From positions 878,001 through 942,000 of the forward strand of contig JANCRA010000010.1 in NCBI GenBank assembly GCA_024362935.1: DNA of 64,000 nt. The letters run 5' to 3'. The notes below the pieces were generated by a model, which ran no database searches, had not been told where the DNA came from, and saw only the letters and a list, made by a program, of their open reading frames with translations. Positions 50,642 through 61,385 of this stretch are shown piece by piece. Both the position numbers and the translations under genes were made by a program. This DNA comes from Setophaga petechia. Its lineage: Eukaryota > Chordata > Aves > Passeriformes > Parulidae. The number at the start of each line of letters is the position of its first letter. The first letter of the stretch is position 1.

Positions 50642-53600
50642 CACATTAATACTTGAAAGGAAGGCATCTTAGACAACTTTCTTTTACATTTTGCAAAACA
50701 CACTGCAGCCCTCTGTTCAACTTCTAGAACACGATAGGAAATGTTTAGTGAGCAGGAAGGTTTTCTCCTTGCGAGACATAGTGAAAAAGCATTTGCTTAG
50801 ATATAGGTGACAAGAAACCCTTACTGCAGTGCAGTGACAAGTTAATTGGTACACAGCACTGGGATTGTGTTAGCAGCTTGCAAAGTGCTAGAAAACAGTA
50901 CTTTCCCACTCTCTTGCCTTTCCCTTCACATTAATACTTGAAAGGAAGGCGTCTTAGACAACTTTCTTTTTCTTGTGTCAAAACACACTGCAGCCCTCTG
51001 TGCAATTGCTAGAACACGATAGGAAATGTTTAGGGAGCAGGAAGGTTTTCTCCTTGCGAGACATAGTGAAAAAGCTATTTGCTTAGATGGAGGTGACAAG
51101 AAACCCTTACTGCAGTGCAGTGACAAGTTAATTGGTACACAGCACTGGGATTGTGTTAGCAGCTCTCAAAGTGCTAGAAAACAGTACTTTCCCACTCTCT
51201 TGCCTTTCCCTTCACATTAATACTTGAAAGGAAGGCATCTTAGACAACTTTCTTTTATATTTTGCAAAACACACTGCAGCCCTCTGTGCAACTTCTAGAA
51301 CACGATGGAAGTTGTTTAGTGAGCAGCAACGTTTTCCCCTTGCGAGACATTGTGAAAAAGCTATTTGCTCAGATGTAGGTATCAAGAAACACTTACTGCC
51401 GTGCACTGACAAGCTAATTGCTACACAGCACTGCGATTGTGTTAGCAGCTTGCAAAGTGCTAGAAAACAGTACTTTCCCACTCTCTTGCCTTTCCCTACA
51501 CATTAATACTTGAAAGGAAGGCGTCTTAGACAACTTTCTTTTTCTTGTTACAGAACACACTGCAGCCCTCTGTGCAACTTCTAGAACACGATAGGAGATG
51601 TTTAGTGAGCAAGAAGGTTTTCTCCTTGGGAGACATAGTGAAAAAGCTATTTGCTTAGATGTCGGTGACAAGAAACACTTACTGCAGTGGACTGAAAAGC
51701 TTACTGCTCCACAGCACTGCGATTGTGTTAGCAGCCTGCAAAGTGCTAGAAAACAGTACTTTCCCACTCTCTTGCCTTTCCCTTCACATTAATACTTGAA
51801 AGGAAGGCATCTTAGACAACTTTCTTTTTCTTGTTACAGAACACACTGCAGCCCTATGTTCAACTTCTACAACACGATAGGAGATGTTTAGTGAGCAAGA
51901 AGGTTTTCTCCTTGGGAGACATAGTGAAAAAGCTATTTGCTTAGATGTAGGTGACAAGAAACACTTACTGCAGTGCATTCAAAAGCTAACTGCTACACAG
52001 CACTGGGATTGTGTTAGCAGCTTGCAAAGTGCTAGAAAACAGTACTTTCCCACTCTCTTGCCTTTCCCTACACATTAATACTTGAAAGGAAGGCGTCTTA
52101 GACAACTTTCTTTTTCTTGTTACAGAACACACTGCAGCCCTCTGTGCAACTTCTAGAACACGATAGGAGATGTTTAGTGAGCAGGAAGGTTTTCTCCTTG
52201 GGAGACATAGTGAAAAAGTTATTTGCTTAGATGTAGGTGACAAGAAACACTTACTGCAGTGAAGTGACAAGTTAATTGGTACACAGCACTGGGATTGTGT
52301 TAGCAGCCTGCAAAGTGCTAGAAAACAGTACTTTCCCACTCTCTTGCCTTTCCCTTCACATTAATACTTGAAAGGAAGGCATCTTAGACAACTTTCTTTT
52401 TCTTGTGTCAAAAAACTCTGCAGCCCTCTCTGCAACATCTACTACACGATGGAAGTTGTTTAGTGAGCAGGAAGGTTTTCTCCTTGCGAGACATAGTGAA
52501 AAAGCTATTTGCTTAGATGTAGGTGACAAGAAACACTTACTGCAGTGCACTGAAAAGCTAACTGCTCCACAGCACTAGTACTGTGTTAGCAGCTTGCAAA
52601 GTGCTAGAAAACAGTACTTTCCCACTCTCTTGCCTTTCCCTTCACATTAATACTTGAAAGGAAGGCGTCTTAGACAACTTTGTTTTACATTTTGCAAAAC
52701 ACACTGCAGCCCTCTGTGCAACTTCTACAACACGATGGAAGTTGTTTAGTGAGCAGCAACGTTTTCCCCTTGCGAAACAAAGTGAAAAAGCTATTTGCTC
52801 AGATGTAGGTATCAAGAAACACTTACTGCCGTGCACTGACAAGCTAATTGCTACACAGCACTGCAATTGTGTTAGCAGCTTGCAAAGTGCTAGAAAACAG
52901 TACTTTCCCACTCTCTTGCCTTTCCCTTCACATTAATACTTGAAAGGAAGGCGTCTTAGACAACTTTCTTTTTCTTGTGTCAAAAAACTCTGCAGCCCTC
53001 TCTGCCAGATCTACAACACGATGGAAGTTGTTTAGTGAGCAGGAAGGTTTTCTCCTTGCGAGACATAGTGAAAAAGCTATTTGCTTAGATGTAGGTGACA
53101 AGAAACACTTACTGCAGTGCACTGAACAGCTAACTGCTCCACAGCACTAGTACTGTGTTAGCAGCTTGCAAAGTGCTAGAAAACAGTACTTTCCCACTCT
53201 CTTGCCTTTCCCTTCACATTAATACTTGAAAGGAAGGCATCTTAGACAACTTTCTTTTTCTTGTGTCAAAAAACTCTTCAGCCCTCTCTGCAACATCTAC
53301 AACACGATGGAAGTTGTTTAGTGAGCAGGAAGGTTTTCTCCTTGCGAGACATAGTGAAAAAGCTATTTGCTTAGATGTAGGTGACAAGAAACACTTACTG
53401 CAGTGCATTGAACAGCTAATTGCTACACAGAACTGGGATTGTGTTAGCAGCTTGCAAAGTGCTAGAAAACAGTACTTTCCCACTCTCTTGCCTTTCCCTT
53501 CACATTAATACTTGAAAGGAAGGCATCTTAGACAACTTTCTTTTTCTTGTGTCAAAAAACTCTGCAGCCTTCTCTGCAACATCTACATCACGATGGAATT

Positions 53601-56600
53601 TGTTTAGTGAGCAGGAAGGTTTTCTCCTTGCGGGACATAGTGAAAAAGCTTTTTGCTTAGATGTAGGAGACAAGAAACACTTACTGCAGTGCACTGAACA
53701 GCTAACTGCTACACAGCACTAGGACTGTGTTAGCAGCTTGCAAAGTGCTAGAAAACAGTACTTTCCCACTCTCTTGCCTTTCCCTTCACATTAATACTTG
53801 AAAGGAAGGCGTCTTAGACAACTTTCTTTTTCTTGTTACAGAACACACTGCAGCCTTCTGTGCAACTTCTAGAACACGATAGGAGATGTTTAGTGAGCAA
53901 GAAGGTTTTCTCCTTGGGAGACATAGTGAAAAAGCTATTTGCTTAGATGTCGGTGACAAGAAACACTTACTGCAGTGGACTGAAAAGCTTACTGCTACAC
54001 AGCACTGCGATTGTGTTAGCAGCCTGCAAAGTGCTAGAAAACAGTACTTTCCCACTCTCTTGCCTTTCCCTTCACATTAATACTTGAAAGGAAGGCATCT
54101 TAGACAACTTTCTTTTTCTTGTGTCAAAAAACTCTGCAGCCCTCTCTGCAACATCTACAACACGATGGAAGTTGTTTAGTGCGCAGGAAGGTTTTCTCCT
54201 TGCGAGACATTGTGAAAAAGCTATTTGCTTAGATGTAGGTGACAAGAAACACTTACTGCAGTGCACTGAACAGCTAATTGCTACACAGCACTGGGATTGT
54301 GTTAGCAGCTTGCAAAGTGCTAGAAAACAGTACTTTCCCACTCTCTTGCCTTTCCCTTCACATTAATACTTGAAAGGAAGGCGTCTTAGACAACTTTCTT
54401 TTTCTTGTGTCAAAACACAGTGCAGCCCTCTGTGCAACTTCTAGAACACGATAGGAAATGTTTAGGGAGCAGGAAGGTTTTCTCCTTGCGAGACATAGTG
54501 AAAAAGCTATTTGCTTAGATGGAGGTGACAAGAAACACTTACTGCAGTGAAGTGACAAGTTAATTGGTACACAGCACTGGGATTGTGTTAGCAGCTCTCA
54601 AAGTGCTAGAAAACAGTACTTTCCCATTCTCTTGCCTTTCCCTTCACATTAATACTTGAAAGGAAGGCATCTTTGACAACTTTCTTTTATATTTTGCAAA
54701 ACACACTGCAGCCCTCTGTGCAACTTCTACAACACGATGGAAGTTGTTTAGTGAGCAGCAACGTTTTCCCCTTGCGAGACATTGTGAAAAAGCTATTTGC
54801 TCAGATGTAGGTATCAAGAAACACTTACTGCCGTGCACTGACAAGCTAATTGCTACACAGCACTGGGATTGTGTTAGCAGCTTGCAAAGTGCTAGAAAAC
54901 AGTACTTTCCCACTCTCTTGCCTTTCCCTACACATTAATACTTGAAAGGAAGGCGTCTTAGACAACTTTCTTTTTCTTGTTACAGAACACACTGCAGCCC
55001 TCTGTGCAACTTCTAGAACACGATAGGAGATGTTTAGTGAGCAGGAAGGTTTTCTCCTTGGGAGACATAGTGAAAAAGTTATTTGCTTAGATGTAGGTGA
55101 CAAGAAACACTTACTGCAGTGAAGTGACAAGTTAATTGGTACACAGCACTGGGATTGTGTTAGCAGCCTGCAAAGTGCTAGAAAACAGTACTTTCCCACT
55201 CTCTTGCCTTTCCCTTCACATTAATACTTGAAAGGAAGGCATCTTAGACAACTTTCTTTTTCTTGTGTCAAAAAACTCTGCAGCCCTCTCTGCAACATCT
55301 ACTACACGATGGAAGTTGTTTAGTGAGCAGGAAGGTTTTCTCCTTGCGAGACATAGTGAAAAAGCTATTTGCTTAGATGTAGGTGACAAGAAACACTTAC
55401 TGCAGTGCACTGAAAAGCTAACTGCTCCACAGCACTAGTACTGTGTTAGCAGCTTGCAAAGTGCTAGAAAACAGTACTTTCCCACTCTCTTGCCTTTCCC
55501 TTCACATTAATACTTGAAAGGAAGGCGTCTTAGACAACTTTGTTTTACATTTTGCAAAACACACTGCAGCCCTCTGTGCAACTTCTACAACACGATGGAA
55601 GTTGTTTAGTGAGCAGCAACGTTTTCCCCTTGCGAAACAAAGTGAAAAAGCTATTTGCTCAGATGTAGGTATCAAGAAACACTTACTGCCGTGCACTGAC
55701 AAGCTAATTGCTACACAGCACTGCGATTGTGTTAGCAGCTTGCAAAGTGCTAGAAAACAGTACTTTCCCACTCTCTTGCCTTTCCCTTCACATTAATACT
55801 TGAAAGGAAGGCGTCTTAGACAACTTTCTTTTTCTTGTTACAGAACACACTGCAGCCCTCTGTTCAACTTCTAGAACACGATAGGAGATGTTTAGTGAGC
55901 AAGAAGGTTTTCTCCTTGGGAGACATAGTGAAAAAGCTATTTGCTTAGATGTAGGTGACAAGAAACACTTACTGCAGTGAAGTGACAAGTTAATTGGTAC
56001 ACAGCACTGGGATTGTGTTAGCAGCTCTCAAAGTGATAGAAAACAGTACTTTCCCACTCTCTTGCCTTTCCCTTCACATTAATACTTGATAGGAAGGCGT
56101 CTTAGACAACTTTCTTTTTCTTGTGTCAAAAAACTCTGCAGCCCTCTCTGCAACATGTACAACACGATGGAAGTTGTTTAGTGAGCAGGAAGGTTTTCTC
56201 CTTGCGAGACATAGTGAAAAAGCTATTTGCTTAGATGTAGGTGACAAGAAACACTTACTGCAGTGCACTGAACAGCTAACTGCTCCACAGCACTAGTACT
56301 GTGTTAGCAGCTTGCAAAGTGCTAGAAAACAGTACTTTCCCACTCTCTTGCCTTTCCCTTCACATTAATACTTGAAAGGAAGGCGTCTTAGACAACTTTC
56401 TTTTTCTTGTTACAGAACACACTGCAGCCCTATGTTCAACTTCTACAACACGATGGAAGTTGTTTAGTGAGCAGCAGGAAGGTTTTCTCCTTGCGAGACA
56501 TAGTGAAAAAGCTATTTGCTTAGATGTAGGTGACAAGAAACACTTACTGCAGTGCACTGAACAGCTAACTGCTCCACAGCACTAGTACTATGTTAGCAGC

Positions 56601-59600
56601 TTGCAAAGTGCTAGAAAACAGTACTTTCCCACTCTCTTGCCTTTCCCTTCACATTAATACTTGAAAGGAAGGCGTCTTAGACAACTTTCTTTTTCTTGTT
56701 ACAGAACACACTGCAGCCCTATGTTCAACTTCTACAACACGATGGAAGTTGTTTAGTGAGCAGCAACGTTTTCCCCTTGCGAGACAAAGTGAAAAAGCTA
56801 TTTGCTCAGATGTAGGTATCAAGAAACACTTACTCCAGTGCACTGACAATCTAATTGCTACACAGCACTGCGATTGTGTTAGCAGCTTGCAAAGTGCTAG
56901 AAAACAGTACTTTCCCACTCTCTTGCCTTTCCCTTCACATTAATACTTGAAAGGAAGGCGTCTTAGACAACTTTGTTTTACATTTTGCAAAACACACTGC
57001 AGCCCTCTGTGCAACTTCTACAACACGATGGAAGTTGTTTAGTGAGCAGCAACGTTTTCCCCTTGCGAAACAAAGTGAAAAAGCTATTTGCTCAGATGTA
57101 GGTATCAAGAAACACTTACTGCCGTGCACTGACAAGCTAATTGCTACACAGCACTGCGATTGTGTTAGCAGCTTGCAAAGTGCTAGAAAACAGTACTTTC
57201 CCACTCTCTTGCCTTTCCCTTCACATTAATACTTGAAAGGAAGGCGTCTTAGACAACTTTCTTTTTCTTGTTACAGAACACACTGCAGCCCTCTGTTCAA
57301 CTTCTAGAACACGATAGGAGATGTTTAGTGAGCAAGAAGGTTTTCTCCTTGGGAGACATAGTGAAAAAGCTATTTGCTTAGATGTAGGTGACAAGAAACA
57401 CTTACTGCAGTGAAGTGACAAGTTAATTGGTACACAGCACTGGGATTGTGTTAGCAGCTCTCAAAGTGATAGAAAACAGTACTTTCCCACTCTCTTGCCT
57501 TTCCCTTCACATTAATACTTGATAGGAAGGCGTCTTAGACAACTTTCTTTTTCTTGTGTCAAAAAACTCTGCAGCCCTCTCTGCAACATGTACAACACGA
57601 TGGAAGTTGTTTAGTGAGCAGGAAGGTTTTCTCCTTGCGAGACATAGTGAAAAAGCTATTTGCTTAGATGTAGGTGACAAGAAACACTTACTGCAGTGCA
57701 CTGAACAGCTAACTGCTCCACAGCACTAGTACTGTGTTAGCAGCTTGCAAAGTGCTAGAAAACAGTACTTTCCCACTCTCTTGCCTTTCCCTTCACATTA
57801 ATACTTGAAAGGAAGGCGTCTTAGACAACTTTCTTTTTCTTGTTACAGAACACACTGCAGCCCTATGTTCAACTTCTACAACACGATGGAAGTTGTTTAG
57901 TGAGCAGCAGGAAGGTTTTCTCCTTGCGAGACATAGTGAAAAAGCTATTTGCTTAGATGTAGGTGACAAGAAACACTTACTGCAGTGCACTGAACAGCTA
58001 ACTGCTCCACAGCACTAGTACTATGTTAGCAGCTTGCAAAGTGCTAGAAAACAGTACTTTCCCACTCTCTTGCCTTTCCCTTCACATTAATACTTGAAAG
58101 GAAGGCGTCTTAGACAACTTTCTTTTTCTTGTTACAGAACACACTGCAGCCCTATGTTCAACTTCTACAACACGATGGAAGTTGTTTAGTGAGCAGCAAC
58201 GTTTTCCCCTTGCGAGACAAAGTGAAAAAGCTATTTGCTCAGATGTAGGTATCAAGAAACACTTACTCCAGTGCACTGACAATCTAATTGCTACACAGCA
58301 CTGCGATTGTGTTAGCAGCTTGCAAAGTGCTAGAAAACAGTACTTTCCCACTCTCTTGCCTTTCCCTTCACATTAATACTTGAAAGGAAGGCGTCTTAGA
58401 CAACTTTGTTTTACATTTTGCAAAACACACTGCAGCCCTCTGTGCAACTTCTACAACACGATGGAAGTTGTTTAGTGAGCAGCAACGTTTTCCCCTTGCG
58501 AAACAAAGTGAAAAAGCTATTTGCTCAGATGTAGGTATCAAGAAACACTTACTGCCGTGCACTGACAAGCTAATTGCTACACAGCACTGCGATTGTGTTA
58601 GCAGCTTGCAAAGTGCTAGAAAACAGTACTTTCCCACTCTCTTGCCTTTCCCTTCACATTAATACTTGAAAGGAAGGCGTCTTAGACAACTTTCTTTTTC
58701 TTGTTACAGAACACACTGCAGCCCTCTGTTCAACTTCTAGAACACGATAGGAGATGTTTAGTGAGCAAGAAGGTTTTCTCCTTGGGAGACATAGTGAAAA
58801 AGCTATTTGCTTAGATGTAGGTGACAAGAAACACTTACTGCAGTGAAGTGACAAGTTAATTGGTACACAGCACTGGGATTGTGTTAGCAGCTCTCAAAGT
58901 GATTGAAAACAGTACTTTCCCACTCTCTTGCCTTTCCCTTCACATTAATACTTGAAAGGAAGGCGTCTTAGACAACTTTCTTTTTCTTGTGTCAAAAAAC
59001 TCTGCAGCCCTCTCTGCAACATGTACAACACGATGGAAGTTGTTTAGTGAGCAGGAAGGTTTTCTCCTTGCGAGACATAGTGAAAAAGCTATTTGCTTAG
59101 ATGTAGGTGACAAGAAACACTTACTGCAGTGCACTGAACAGCTAACTGCTCCACAGCACTAGTACTGTGTTAGCAGCTTGCAAAGTGCTAGAAAACAGTA
59201 CTTTCCCACTCTCTTGCCTTTCCCTTCACATTAATACTTGAAAGGAAGGCATCTTAGACAACTTTCTTTTTCTTGTGTCAAAAAACTCTGCAGCCCTCTC
59301 TGCAACATCTACAACACGATGGAAGTTGTTTAGTGAGCAGGAAGGTTTTCTCCTTGCGAGACGTAGTGAAAAAGCTATTTGCTTAGATGTAGGTGACAAG
59401 AAACACTTACTGCAGTGCACTGAACAGCTAATTGCTACACAGAACTGGGATTGTGTTAGCAGCTTGCAAAGTGCTAGAAAACAGTACTTTCCCACTCTCT
59501 TGCCTTTCCCTTCACATTAATACTTGAAAGGAAGGCGTCTTAGACAACTTTCTTTTTCTTGTTACAGAACACACTGCAGCCCTCTGTGCAACTTCTAGAA

Positions 59601-59798
59601 CACGATAGGAAATGTTTAGTGAGCAGGAAGGTTTTCTCCTTGCGAGACATAGTGAAAAAGCTATTTGTTTAGATATAGGTGACAAGAAACCCTTACTCCA
59701 GTGCAGTGACAAGTTAATTGGTACACAGCACTGGGATTGTGTTAGCAGCCTGCAAAGTGCTAGAAAACAGTACTTTCCCACTCTCTTGCCTTTCCCTT
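50642..59798. repeat. Standard monomer block 7 (32 monomers, 9,157 bp)
   Basis: It starts with the 285-bp lineage II entry hybrid and includes three B monomers in a row (51499, 51785, 52071). The right part contains a recent tandem duplication of five monomers (56075-57507 and 57508-58940, 1,433 bp each). One -1 and two +3 indels explain why the length is 32 x 286 plus 5. It ends with the usual C ('gagacgtag') and edge B monomers. Confidence 0.93.
56075..58940. repeat. Tandem duplication of a 1,433-bp five-monomer unit
   Basis: Both copies share rare markers: 'cttgataggaagg' (56087 and 57520), a 289-bp hybrid monomer with 'gagcagcaggaagg' (about 56471 and 57904), and 'agtactatgttag'. Two monomers upstream (55503 and 55789) match the same phase, so periodicity begins about 572 bp before the first copy. 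The downstream monomer at 58941 lacks 'gatagg', marking the limit. Confidence 0.9.
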
Positions 59799-59813
59799 CA
59801 CATTAATACTTGA

Positions 59814-60290
59814 AAGGAAGGCGTCTTAGACAACTTTCTTTTTCTTGCTGCAAAACATTCTGCAGCCCTCTGTGCAACCTGTACAGCACGATGGAAGTTG
59901 TTTAATGAGCAGGAACATTTTCTCCTAGTGAGAGATAGTGAAAAAGCTTTTTGCTTAGATGTAGGTTACCACAGGCAGTTACTGCAGTGCACTGCAAAGC
60001 TAATAGATGCACAACACTGGGATTGTGTGCCCAGCTTGCAAAGTGGTAGGAAACAGTACCTTTCCACTCTTCCTGCTTTTTCCATGCACATTACTATTCG
60101 AATGGAAAGAATTTTAGACAACTTTCTTTGGCTTCTTGCAAAACACTCTGCACACCTGCCTGCAATCTCTAGAAGTCGATGGGAGATATTTTCTGAACTG
60201 GCTCAGTTTCTCTTTGCAAGACATGGGGAAAAAGCAATTTGCTTAGATATAGGTGAAAAGAGGCACCTACTACAGTGCACTGCAAGCTAA
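59814..60290 (+). pseudogene. Fossil open frame across D1-D2, unbroken, lineage II
   Basis: About 158 codons, same translation as 49070-49546. Confidence 0.25.
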
Positions 60291-60387
60291 TTGCTGCACA
60301 ACACGCAGATTGTGTAAGCAGGTTGCAAACTGATAGAAAACAGTACCTCTCCCTTCTCCTGCCTTTTTTATTCACATTTCTATTTGA

Positions 60388-60768
60388 ATGCAAGGCGTTT
60401 TAGACAACTTTCTTTTGCTTCTTGCAAAACACTCTGCACACCTGCCTGCAATCTCTAGAAGTCGATGGGAGATGTTTTCTGAACTGGCTCAGTTTCTCCT
60501 TGCGAGACATGGGGAAAAAGCAATTTGCTTAGATGCAGGTGAAAAGAGGCACCTACTACAGTGCACTGAAAAACTAATTGCTGCACAACTCTGGGATTGT
60601 GTAAGCAGCTTACAAACAGATAGAAAACAGCACCTTTCCACTCTCCTGCCTTTTCCATTGGCATTACTATTCGAATGGCAGCAGTTTTGGACAACTTTCT
60701 TTTGCTTCTTGCAAAACACTCTGCACACCTCCGTGCAACTTCTAGAAAAAATGAGAGTTGTTTTCTGA
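60388..60768 (+). pseudogene. D3 open frame, 126 codons
   Basis: Same translation as the other D3 copies. Confidence 0.2.
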
Positions 60769-61111
60769 ACTGGTACAGTTTCTCCTGAAGAGATATAATG
60801 CAAACGCTATTGGCTTAGATGTAGTAACAATAGGCAATTATTACAGTGCACTGCAAAGTCAATCGTAGTAGAACACTGGGATTGTGTGTCCAGCTTGCAA
60901 ACTGGTAGAAAACAGTACCGATCCGCTCTCCTGCATTTTCCCTTTCCAGGAACATTCGAATTGATGGCTTTTTTGGACAAGTTACTTTTTCTTGTTGCAA
61001 AACACGCTGCAGAGCTGCCTGCAACCTCTAGAGCACGATGGGAGGTTTTTTGTGAACAGACACAGTTTCTCCTGGCGAGACATAATGAAAAAGCTTTTTG
61101 CTAAGGTGTAG

Positions 61112-61316
61112 CCGGCAGGAGACGCTAAAGACCAGGAGACGGAGCACTGTGCCTTTAAGCGCCGCTTCCGGGTGTCTCTCAGCTGTAGCTGTTCTCCGGA
61201 GCACGCCGCGATCGGCGTAACGACACCAGATTCTTCGCGCCAAGAAGCGTCTTCCCCTTCTCCGGGAAAAAGAGACTGCGGCAGCTTCTGAACGGCGAAC
61301 TACGAAGCGGCACAAA
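61112..61316 (+). other. CpG-rich insert, candidate promoter (copy 8)
   Basis: Although it sits in a lineage II module, it has 'ttaagcgcc' as in lineage I, plus private changes 'ctcagctg' (loses a CpG) and 'cttccccttc'. The ETS-type site is at 61165-61173. The mixture suggests conversion inside the module or an earlier branch. Confidence 0.6.
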
Positions 61317-61385
61317 ACTGGGATTGGGTAAGCAGCTTTCAAAGTGATAGAAAACAGTACTTTCCCACTCTCTTGCCTTTCCCTT

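Larger units (their letters stand above)
59799..61385. repeat. Module D, copy 7 (lineage II)
   Basis: Lineage II markers are present in D1 and D2, but its insert is a mosaic (see the insert entry). AATAAA is on the minus strand at 60367-60372. Confidence 0.95.
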
